A model generated the notes under the pieces. The model did not search any database and was not told the origin of the DNA. It saw nothing but the letters and a program-made list of their open reading frames with translations. From NCBI GenBank assembly GCA_027449125.1, contig DAIDME010000112.1:22946-86945 (forward strand): a DNA stretch of 64,000 nt, in the 5' to 3' direction. Below are positions 57,170 to 64,000 of the stretch, piece by piece; the first letter of the stretch is position 1, and each line of letters begins with the position of its first letter. The translations under genes and the position numbers were made by a program. The stretch comes from Solirubrobacterales bacterium. GTDB lineage: Bacteria > Actinomycetota > Thermoleophilia > Solirubrobacterales > Solirubrobacteraceae.

Positions 57170-57904
57170 TCAGCGGTGACGACGGCTGCGCGCCAGCAGC
57201 GACAGGTCCTGCTTGGCATGGCGGTAGGCGTAGGTCAGGTCGGCGCGCAGGCGGCTGCGGCGGGTCGTCCGGTAAGTGACCAGCTCGCCCGGGCGCACGC
57301 GCGGCTCGAGGCCGGTCCGGCCGCGCAGCAGCTCGAGCGCGAGCTCGGCGATCCGGACCTGGCCGAGCGCGGTCGGGTGGACGTGGTCGGCCATCATCAC
57401 GCCGCGGCCGCCGAAGCGGCTCAGGTCCAGGACGTGCGCGCCGTGGCGGGCGGCGGAGCTCGCGATCGCGTGGTTGGCGGCGCGCACGCGGGAGGGCTCG
57501 CGGGGCCTGCCCAGGTCCAGTGGCAGCGTCAGCGTCAGCAGGTGCTCGCAACGCCGGCCGAGGAAGGCCAGGGCGGCGGCGTGGTCGCGCTCGAGCGCCT
57601 CGGGGTCGAAGCCCGGGCGGCGCACGTCGTTGGTACCGACGTAGAGGCAGCCGAGCAGGTAGCGGCCGGACTGATCGGCGACGCGCTCAAACAGCGGGAT
57701 CTGGGCGTCGATGACGTCGCGTGCGAGCGCCCCGTCGGCGGCGTACGGGCTGTAGGGAACGCCCAGCGCGCGGGCCGTCCACAGCGCCCAGGACTGCAGC
57801 GCCACACCCCACTGCAGCTCGCCGCCGCCGTTGGTGATCGAGTCGCCGAAGGCGAGCACGCCGAGCCGGCAGACGCCGTCGTCGTGTGCCGCGCGAGCCG
57901 TCAC
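57170..57904 (-). CDS. SGNH/GDSL-family hydrolase
   Basis: 244 aa from GTG 57904. SGNH blocks are all visible: block I LAFGDSITNGGG (catalytic Ser), block III VGTNDVRRPG, and block V ADHVHPTALGQ (Asp and His). No signal peptide, so probably cytosolic esterase or acyl hydrolase. The Arg-rich C-terminal tail (YRTTRRSRLRADL..RRHR) is odd and may bind membrane or nucleic acid. It diverges from the LysR gene. Confidence 0.88.
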   Translation of the reverse strand: MTARAAHDDGVCRLGVLAFGDSITNGGGELQWGVALQSWALWTARALGVPYSPYAADGALARDVIDAQIPLFERVADQSGRYLLGCLYVGTNDVRRPGFDPEALERDHAAALAFLGRRCEHLLTLTLPLDLGRPREPSRVRAANHAIASSAARHGAHVLDLSRFGGRGVMMADHVHPTALGQVRIAELALELLRGRTGLEPRVRPGELVTYRTTRRSRLRADLTYAYRHAKQDLSLLARSRRHR

Positions 57905-57990
57905 GGGTGGCAGCGTAGCGACGGCGGCGGTAGGCGGGCGGGCGTCGCTGCCTCGCCACCCTGTGCACTGATCCGAGAGAATGGCCCCGG

Positions 57991-58917
57991 ATGGCGAACA
58001 ACACCGCGAATCCCCTGTCCTCTGATGAGCTGATCGCGTTCGTGGCGGCGGTGGAGAGCGCGAGCGTTCATGGTGCCGCAGACGCGCTCGGGCTGACGCA
58101 GTCGGCGGTGACCAAGCGCCTGCAGGGACTGGAGCGGCGCGGCGGCGTGGTGCTGCTCGAGCGCGGGCGCTTCGGTGTGCGCCCAACCGCCGCCGGACGC
58201 CTGCTCTACCCGGACGCCAAGGAGGCACTGGCGGCGCTGCGGCGCGCCGAGGAGGTCCTGGGCTCCCACCGCGAGCTGGCCCGTCACGCGCTCAGCGTGG
58301 CGGCGAGCTACACGATCGGCGAGCTGCTGCTACCCGGCTGGCTTGCGGCCTTCCGGCGGCGCGAGCCCGACACGCGCGCGCAGGTGGAGATCGTCAATTC
58401 GGCGGGGGTGCTCGAGCGCCTGCGCGAGCGCGAGGTGGAGCTCGGGTTCGTCGAGGGCGCCGAGGATCTGAGCGGGTTCGATTCGCTCACGGTGCGCCTG
58501 GACCAGCTGGGGGTCGTGGTCGCGGCCGGTCACCGCTGGTGCAGGCTGCAGCGCGTGCGCCCGCTCGAGCTGGGCCAGGAGCCGTACGTCGCGCGTGAAG
58601 AGGGCTCCGGTACCAGGGAGGTGATCGACGCGGAGCTCGCGGCGCACGGAATCCGGCTGACGCCGGCGATCGAGACCGCGAGCGTGCAGAGCGTCAAGCG
58701 CACGCTGGCGGCCGGCGGTGGCTTCTCGCTGCTCTCGCCGCTGGCCGTGGAGCTGGAGCTGACCGCGGGGACGCTGGCGCTGCTGCCGCTCGACGGTGTC
58801 GAGATCAGGCGGGCGCTGCGCGCGGTGAGATCGTCCGGGCGGCGGCACAGCGTCACGGCTGAGTCGTTCTGGCGCTGGCTGGAGCTCAACGTCGCCCCCG
58901 ATGCGGCGCGGTCCTAG
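57991..58917 (+). CDS. LysR-family transcriptional regulator
   Basis: 308 aa. N-terminal winged helix-turn-helix (ELIAFVAAVESASVHGAADALGLTQSAVTKRLQGLERRGGVVLLERG) and a C-terminal LysR substrate-binding domain (SVAASYTIGELLLPGWLAAFRRREPDTRAQVEIVNSAGVLERLREREVELGFVEG). LysR genes usually regulate the gene transcribed away from them, so the GDSL hydrolase gene is the first candidate target. The 86-base shared gap holds no palindrome I can defend. Confidence 0.9.
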   Translation: MANNTANPLSSDELIAFVAAVESASVHGAADALGLTQSAVTKRLQGLERRGGVVLLERGRFGVRPTAAGRLLYPDAKEALAALRRAEEVLGSHRELARHALSVAASYTIGELLLPGWLAAFRRREPDTRAQVEIVNSAGVLERLREREVELGFVEGAEDLSGFDSLTVRLDQLGVVVAAGHRWCRLQRVRPLELGQEPYVAREEGSGTREVIDAELAAHGIRLTPAIETASVQSVKRTLAAGGGFSLLSPLAVELELTAGTLALLPLDGVEIRRALRAVRSSGRRHSVTAESFWRWLELNVAPDAARS

Positions 58918-58959
58918 GCGGTAAGCTTTGCGCTATCGCCTCGAGCAAGGAGTGGCGCG

Positions 58960-59310
58960 ATGAACGATCCAGAGAGTCTTCACGGTTCAACCACAGTGAG
59001 CGAAGCGAGTTCCAGCGGCGGCCAGGGGACGGCCACGGTCGTCGCGCCGGCCGGCGAGCACCACGCGGATGCGTCGGCCGCCGATGAGGGTTTCATGATG
59101 GTGCCGGAGGAGACGTCGTGGCCGACGGGTCCCCTGGTGCTGGTCCTGGTGCTGTCGATGCTGTGCGTGCTCGCGCTGATGCAGCACGTTACGTCCCTGG
59201 CGGTGGGGTTGATCTTCGCCGTGCCGGTGCTCGTGTTCTGGCTCTGGCTGGTGATCCGCTCGACGATGCGGGTCATCGGGCCCGAGGACGAGATCTACCC
59301 GGATCGCTGA
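58960..59310 (+). CDS. Small membrane protein of unknown function
   Basis: 116 aa with AAGGAG 8 bases before ATG 58960, so translation is well supported. Residues 1-55 are a Ser/Ala/Thr-rich soluble leader; two membrane helices follow (about 56-75 and 78-100: LVLVLVLSMLCVLALM, LIFAVPVLVFWLWLVI), then a short acidic tail. I do not recognise the family. It lies between a LysR gene and a convergent ClC gene. Confidence 0.7.
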   Translation: MNDPESLHGSTTVSEASSSGGQGTATVVAPAGEHHADASAADEGFMMVPEETSWPTGPLVLVLVLSMLCVLALMQHVTSLAVGLIFAVPVLVFWLWLVIRSTMRVIGPEDEIYPDR

Positions 59311-59337
59311 GCGCCCGGCGCTGCCGCGGCGGATCGC

Positions 59338-60789
59338 TCAGAAGGACTCCCGGCCGGCCTTCTGGGGCTCCGCGCCGCGGTCGCCCGAGGACCCGTGCAG
59401 ATGGTCCAGCTCGGGCAGGTCGGGAGCCTCAGGTAGGCGGCCGGTGTAGATCGAGTAGCCGTCGATGTGACGGGTAGCGATCGTCGCTGAGGCGGTCGCG
59501 ATGATCATCGGCACGGCGATCGCAAAGCCGCTGTGGGTGAGCTCCAGCACCAGCACGATCGCCGACAGCGGCGCCTGCATGGCGGCGCCGATCATCGCGG
59601 CGGCGCCGATCAGGGCACCGGAGCTGGAGGACACGCCCGGCCACAGGTGGGCCCAGGCGAGTCCCATGCCGGCACCGAGCACCGCCCCGGTGCTCATCAC
59701 CGGCGTGAACAGGCCGCCGCTGGCGCCGCTCGAGAGACACAGGGAAGTGACGATCGGCTTGAGCGCCGCGAGCGCCAGCAGCACCGCGATCGTGCCGCCG
59801 CCGAGGAAGGCTGCGTGGGCCATGTCCTTGCCGTTGCCGAACAGCTGCGGATAGGCGATCCCGATCACGCCGAGCGCGGTGAACGCGAGCAGCGGCGCAA
59901 CGATCGCGAAGCGGCCGCGGGCGCGATGGTGTGAGACCCACGCGACCATGCGGATGTAGATCACCGAGCCGACACCGAGCACGGGACCCACAAGCACCGC
60001 CCAGACGATCAGCGACACCGAGTCGTGGTGGACGGGCACGTTCAGATAGGTGGCGTGCTCGGGCAGGTAGATCCAGGCCGTGACCGTCGCGATGCCGGCG
60101 CAGACGAGCGCGGGCATGACCACCGGCAGGGCGATCGAGCCGACCATGATCTCGGCGGTGAAGATCGCGCCGCCCAGCGGCACGTTGTAGACCGCCGCCA
60201 GACCGGCGCCGCCGCCGCAGGCGACGATCAGGGTCCGCTGCGCCGGCGTGAGCTTGGCGAAGTCAGAAAGCCACGACCCGGCGGCGCCGCCCAGCAGCTT
60301 GGGCGCCGCCTCGCGACCGATCGACGCGCCCATCCCAATCACGAACTCAGAGATGACCGACGAGCTGAAGCAGCGCCTGAAGGACAGCCGCCCCTCGCCG
60401 TGCCAGACGGCCTCGTCGATCTCCGCCGGCTGCCCCTTGGTGAAGCGGCGCAGGATGAACCAGGCGGGGCCGCCGATGGCCCCCGCAAGCGCCAGCGCCA
60501 CGACACGCCTGAGACCCGAGTCGCGCGTGACCGCGGCCTGGAACGAGCCGGTGTGGAAGGCGTAGGTGACGTGCTCGGTCGTGAACAGGATCACCATCAT
60601 CGCGTCCCCCATCAACCCGGCGGCGACGCCGGTGAGGATGAGGATCACCCAGAAACGGAGGCTCAGCGGTGCGTGGGTGTCGCCGGTCGCGTTGGGCTGC
60701 TCGGTCGTGCGCCGTCCCGACGGGATGCGGTGCGGGATCAGGGGCGCGGGTGAGCGCTCGCGCCTGTGCCTGCGGCGAGGTCTCGGCAT
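59338..60789 (-). CDS. ClC-type chloride channel/transporter (second)
   Basis: 483 aa. Arg-rich cytosolic N-terminus (1-40), then ClC helices with GMGASIGREAAPKLLGG (GREAP with the gating glutamate), GAGLAAVYNVPLGGAIF, and SGASGGLFTPVMS (GxFxP). It is a different subtype from the copy at 40025-41404. The C-terminal ~30 residues are hydrophilic. The start may be somewhat later than the ATG at 60789. Confidence 0.87.
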   Translation of the reverse strand: MPRPRRRHRRERSPAPLIPHRIPSGRRTTEQPNATGDTHAPLSLRFWVILILTGVAAGLMGDAMMVILFTTEHVTYAFHTGSFQAAVTRDSGLRRVVALALAGAIGGPAWFILRRFTKGQPAEIDEAVWHGEGRLSFRRCFSSSVISEFVIGMGASIGREAAPKLLGGAAGSWLSDFAKLTPAQRTLIVACGGGAGLAAVYNVPLGGAIFTAEIMVGSIALPVVMPALVCAGIATVTAWIYLPEHATYLNVPVHHDSVSLIVWAVLVGPVLGVGSVIYIRMVAWVSHHRARGRFAIVAPLLAFTALGVIGIAYPQLFGNGKDMAHAAFLGGGTIAVLLALAALKPIVTSLCLSSGASGGLFTPVMSTGAVLGAGMGLAWAHLWPGVSSSSGALIGAAAMIGAAMQAPLSAIVLVLELTHSGFAIAVPMIIATASATIATRHIDGYSIYTGRLPEAPDLPELDHLHGSSGDRGAEPQKAGRESF

Positions 60790-60798
60790 CGGTGCGGT

Positions 60799-61002
60799 TC
60801 AGCGTTCGTGCGAGCCGGCGGTGCGCGTGGCGCGCTTGCGAGGACCCGGGCGGGCGGGCGGGCCCGGCAGGGCGCCGGCCATCAGTCTCAGCGTCAGCGC
60901 ACGGTCCACGAGGCCGGGGCGCTTCAGGTCCAGGTCGCGCACAGCCGCACCTGTGCTGCACGGCCAGGTTGGTTTGAAGGGAGGATCGGGTTCCAACGTC
61001 AT
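60799..61002 (-). CDS. Possible small protein after the molybdoenzyme gene
   Basis: 67 aa from ATG 61002, 10 bases past the molybdoenzyme stop and in the same direction. The sequence (AAVRDLDLKRPGLVDRALTLRLMAG, then a Pro/Arg-rich tail) resembles no family I know, and no clear ribosome binding site is seen. Two cysteine-free halves and a GGGC run at 60849-60864 at its 3' end. It may be a genuine small accessory protein or chance. The rest of the 60790-61012 gap shows nothing else. Confidence 0.3.
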   Translation of the reverse strand: MTLEPDPPFKPTWPCSTGAAVRDLDLKRPGLVDRALTLRLMAGALPGPPARPGPRKRATRTAGSHER

Positions 61003-61012
61003 GCTCAGACCA

Positions 61013-64000
61013 TCATTGCGCAGACGCGCGTGCGGCGGCGCCCCGGCCACGCGTGGCTTCGTGCGTGTCGGGGAGCGGACCCCAAGCATCGACCGGCGAC
61101 CAGTCGACCGCCCGGGCCATGCCCTCCAGGCCGTCGATCTCGGTACCGGTCCCGGCGGCGGCACGCGCCTGCTCGGTGCGGTCGTCCTGCGGCAGCAGGT
61201 AGGCCTCGCGCGTCGGCTTGACCTGGCGGAACATCCACAGCGGCCGGCGCAACTCGCCGCGTGCCGGGCGTGTCAGGCTCATCCACTTGCGGTACACCTC
61301 GCGCGAGCGCGAGAGGTCGATCCAGACGTCGCCGTACTGGTCGCCCGGCCGGGCCGGCGCCGCGCGCACCTTCTGGTGCCAGCAGTGCATGCCACTGACC
61401 GGGTCGGGGTGAACCGGGAATGTGATGTTCTGGTGCACACCCGCGTCCGACCACCAGACGCGGCTCGAGCTGGGGTCGTCCGACTCGAACGGGCGCACAC
61501 CGTGCAGGCGCCTGAAGCGCATCGTGTCACCGTCCTCCTTCAGGTCGACCAGGGCGGTCGACCAGCGCTCGCCGCCGGTGTCCTCCTTCAGACGCCAGCG
61601 GCCCATGTGGTGGGACGCAGCGATCACCCCGGGGCGGATGCCCTCGGTGACGAGCGCCTTGATGACGAAGTAGCCGATCTCCGTCTCGACGCGCACCAGC
61701 CCGCCGGTCCGAACCCCAATCCGTTCCGCGTCCTGAGGACAGACCAGCAGCGGGTGCGTGTGGGAGAGCTCGTTGAGGTGCTTGGCGTTGCCCGAGCGGC
61801 TGTGGATCAGAGTCGGCAGGCGGTAGGTCGGCACCAGCAGGTACTCACCCTGCGCGTGGTCGATCAGCGAGTGGTGCACGTGCGTGCGTGCGTATGCCGG
61901 TGTGGCGAACTCGGGCCAGCCCCACTCCTCGAGCGTCTCGGAGTAGAGCTCGAGCTTGCCCGAGCGGGTGTTGAAGCCTCGCCGCACCTCGCCATCGAGC
62001 TCGACGCCGAGCGTGTCCGGGTCACCGGTCAGCGTGAGGTGGCCGTCGCTGGGCCGCTTACGCCGCGCGGTCCGCTCGAGCCCCTCCGCTTGGATGGCGG
62101 TCGGCGAGCCGGGATCGACCTGCGCCTCCTGCCCGTGATAGTCGTCTCGGGAGATCTCGACGGCTCCGTAGCGGCGCATGTAGGAGAGCGGGTCGAGCCC
62201 TTCGGCGGCGGCCTTCTCCGGCAGGCCCGGCACCGAGTTCTCGAACATCCAGCGGTAGTACTCGTCGATCTTGATCTTCTCGCCCGGGCGGTAAGGAGAT
62301 TCGTAGTACTGACGGATCCCGAGCGAGCCGTCGGGGTCGGCGCGCCAGGAGACCTCGATCCAGAACTCGCCCTCCTCCCAGACCTCGCCGGGGTTGGCCT
62401 CGTAGGTGAACTCGACGGGACGGCCCATGCGCTCCAGGGCGACCCTGCGCACCGGCTGGCGGAAGCCCAGCCAGCGGCCCGCGTGTGTCTCGTATGAGTG
62501 CGTGTCGTGGCGCTCGGGGGAGTGCCCCATCGGCAGCACGTAATCGGCCCACCAGGAGGACTCAGACCAGGTCGGCGTGAGCGCGCCATGGAGCCCCACC
62601 TTCTGCTCGTCGCGCAGCGCGCGCATCCAGCTGCCGCCATCGGGGAAGGTCCAGATCGGGTTGAGCACGCGGGTGAAGAGCACCGGCTGGGTTGCGCGCT
62701 CGTCGAGCAGGAAGTGCGGGTAGAGGATGCTCATCTCGTTGCAGGCGAGCGGGTACTCGCGCGGCCAGTTGATCTCATTCCACTGCTGGTTCGGCTCAGG
62801 CTTCTTCCACGGTGCGGGGATGAACTTGTCCCAGGCGTTGGGCGACATGCCGCCCTCGGTGCCGATCGCGCCGGTGAGAGCGTTGAGCAGCACCAGGCAG
62901 CGGGTGATCTGCCAGCCGTTGAGGTTGCCGGCGGCGGCGGCACGCCAGATGTGGGCGCTGAAGCGGGTGCCCGCCTGGGCGATCTCCCTGGCGATCTGGA
63001 CGGTCGTCTGAGCCGGCACTCCGGACTCCGCCTCGGCGAACTCAGGGGTGTAGCGCGCGTATTCGGAGCGCAGCTCGGCGATGAAGCGCTCGAACGTCGG
63101 CTCCGCGCCGGGCGCACGGTGCGCGAGGTAGGTGCGCCAGTTGACCCAGCGCTCGATGAATGGGCGGTTGTACCAGCCCTCGTCGAGCAGGATCTTGGCG
63201 ATGGCGAGCAGCACCGCGCCCTCGGTCCCCGGCCACGCGGGCAGCCAGTAGTCGGCGGTGGTGGCGGTGTTTGAGAGCCGCGGGTCGATCACCGCCAGCT
63301 TGGCACCGTGGTGACGCGCCTCGGTGATGCGCTGCGCGTGCGGGTTGAAGTAGTGGCCCGACTCGAGGTGCGCCGAGATCAGCAGGATGAACTTGGCGTT
63401 GGCGAAGTCGTTTGAGGGCCGGTCCATCCCCAGCCAGAACCCGTAGCCGCAGCGCCCGCCGGAGGAGCAGACGTTGGTGTGGGAGTTGTGACCGTCCGAT
63501 CCCCAGGTCTCGAGGAAGCGGTCGGCGAAGCCATCCTCGCCGGGGCGGCCAACGAAGTAGAGGACGTCGTTGGGGCGGTTTGCCGCAAACGCCTCGTGCA
63601 TCCGCTCGGCGAACGTGTCAAGCACGTTGTCCCAGCTGACGCGTTCCCATTCGCCGCCGCCGCGCGGGGTTCCGGGCTTGCGCCGCATCGGGTAGAGGAT
63701 CCGGTCGGGATCGGTGACCTGGTTGATCGTCGCCGGGCCCTTGGCGCAGTTGCGCCCGCGCGAGCCGGGGTGGTAGGGGTTGCCCTCGAGCTTGCGGATC
63801 TCGAGCGTCTCCTTGTCCACGAACGCGGTCAGGCCACAGCCGGACTCGCAGTTGAAGCAGACCGTGGGCACGAGCATGTACTCGCGCGGCACGCGCTTGG
63901 GCCACTGGGCCGGGTCGTACTCGGTCCAGTCGTCCCAGCGCTCGATCGGCGGATAGCTCTGAAGCGTCTTGTCTCTGGGGCCGTAGCCAGTGGGGCGTCT
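61013..64000 (-). CDS. Molybdopterin oxidoreductase catalytic subunit, 5' end outside the window
   Basis: At least 995 codons; the frame stays open from the first internal start (GTG 63892) to the right edge, so the true start is outside. Numbered from that GTG, the N-terminal [4Fe-4S] site is C12, C15, C19 and C49 (VCFNCESGCG ... NCAKGP). A cysteine at C142 (TNVCSSGG) sits where the molybdenum ligand is in NapA/Psr-type enzymes. Later blocks RHDTHSYETHAGRWLGFR and the molydopterin-binding C-terminal domain (LVPTYRLPTLIHSRSGNAKHLNELSHTHPLLVCPQDAERIGVRTGGLVRVET) agree with the DMSO-reductase superfamily. The electron donor/acceptor cannot be set; no Fe-S or membrane subunit is in the window. 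Confidence 0.87.
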   Translation of the reverse strand, partial: RRPTGYGPRDKTLQSYPPIERWDDWTEYDPAQWPKRVPREYMLVPTVCFNCESGCGLTAFVDKETLEIRKLEGNPYHPGSRGRNCAKGPATINQVTDPDRILYPMRRKPGTPRGGGEWERVSWDNVLDTFAERMHEAFAANRPNDVLYFVGRPGEDGFADRFLETWGSDGHNSHTNVCSSGGRCGYGFWLGMDRPSNDFANAKFILLISAHLESGHYFNPHAQRITEARHHGAKLAVIDPRLSNTATTADYWLPAWPGTEGAVLLAIAKILLDEGWYNRPFIERWVNWRTYLAHRAPGAEPTFERFIAELRSEYARYTPEFAEAESGVPAQTTVQIAREIAQAGTRFSAHIWRAAAAGNLNGWQITRCLVLLNALTGAIGTEGGMSPNAWDKFIPAPWKKPEPNQQWNEINWPREYPLACNEMSILYPHFLLDERATQPVLFTRVLNPIWTFPDGGSWMRALRDEQKVGLHGALTPTWSESSWWADYVLPMGHSPERHDTHSYETHAGRWLGFRQPVRRVALERMGRPVEFTYEANPGEVWEEGEFWIEVSWRADPDGSLGIRQYYESPYRPGEKIKIDEYYRWMFENSVPGLPEKAAAEGLDPLSYMRRYGAVEISRDDYHGQEAQVDPGSPTAIQAEGLERTARRKRPSDGHLTLTGDPDTLGVELDGEVRRGFNTRSGKLELYSETLEEWGWPEFATPAYARTHVHHSLIDHAQGEYLLVPTYRLPTLIHSRSGNAKHLNELSHTHPLLVCPQDAERIGVRTGGLVRVETEIGYFVIKALVTEGIRPGVIAASHHMGRWRLKEDTGGERWSTALVDLKEDGDTMRFRRLHGVRPFESDDPSSSRVWWSDAGVHQNITFPVHPDPVSGMHCWHQKVRAAPARPGDQYGDVWIDLSRSREVYRKWMSLTRPARGELRRPLWMFRQVKPTREAYLLPQDDRTEQARAAAGTGTEIDGLEGMARAVDWSPVDAWGPLPDTHEATRGRGAAARASAQ

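Noticed and set aside
60849..60864. Run of GGGC repeats after the ClC gene
   Set aside because: Only about four units of a GC-rich tetramer in GC-rich DNA; no evidence of function.

Overview
The window is 64 kb of GC-rich DNA with dense, overlapping operons (ATGA, GTGA and TGATG junctions throughout) and many GTG starts. Gene content (GlgE and TreYZ trehalose/alpha-glucan enzymes, a MhuD-like heme monooxygenase, an FprA-type ferredoxin reductase, LacI-controlled sugar operons, a protocatechuate pathway, NarL-type two-component genes) points to a soil actinobacterium. The flavour suggests Thermoleophilia/Solirubrobacterales, but that placement is inference from gene content. I saw no tRNA, rRNA, CRISPR, IS element or phage gene, and no gene-free stretch longer than about 230 bases.

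Layout. 1-4.2 kb: the end of a D-Ala-D-Ala ligase, a bifunctional-nuclease-family protein, ferredoxin-NADP reductase, an MFS exporter and a J-domain protein. 4.2-12.8 kb: a LacI-controlled glycoside operon on the minus strand (two Dpp-type permeases, a fused double ATPase, a solute-binding protein, a GH1 beta-glucosidase) with its divergent LacI regulator; two operator-like palindromes lie between them. 13-20.3 kb: a minus-strand operon for the protocatechuate branch of the beta-ketoadipate pathway (pcaI-J-H-G-B-D-C) followed directly by a sensor kinase and a NarL-type regulator. 20.4-24.2 kb: small monooxygenase-fold proteins, an epimerase, an esterase and a second LacI regulator.

24.2-39.9 kb: a large minus-strand block. 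It starts with an enolase-superfamily enzyme, an MmgE/PrpD protein and a tartrate/isopropylmalate-type dehydrogenase. Next come a RhaTPQS-like sugar ABC transporter and L-rhamnose mutarotase. It ends with a Gfo/Idh dehydrogenase, an amidohydrolase-type lactonase, a second enolase-superfamily dehydratase, an SDR and the E1alpha, E1beta and E2 subunits of a 2-oxoacid dehydrogenase. The best reading is non-phosphorylative catabolism of L-rhamnose or a related 6-deoxysugar in which a dedicated 2-oxoacid dehydrogenase sits where an aldolase or hydrolase is normally found. Two LacI-type operators lie at its promoters.

40-42.7 kb: a MarR-ClC operon and a VapBC-type toxin-antitoxin pair. 42.7-57.1 kb: seven overlapping genes, transcribed glgE-treS-mak-glgB-treZ-treX-treY, plus divergent malQ. 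Together they encode a closed trehalose to alpha-glucan to trehalose cycle. 57.2-64 kb: a GDSL hydrolase, a LysR regulator, a small membrane protein, a second ClC channel and a large molybdopterin oxidoreductase that runs off the right edge.

One cross-cutting feature is a set of perfect 12-16 bp hairpins. Several share a CGCT/AGCG tetraloop. They occur between genes and also inside at least six coding genes, mostly in stretches coding for variable Gly/Ala/Arg/Pro-rich loops.
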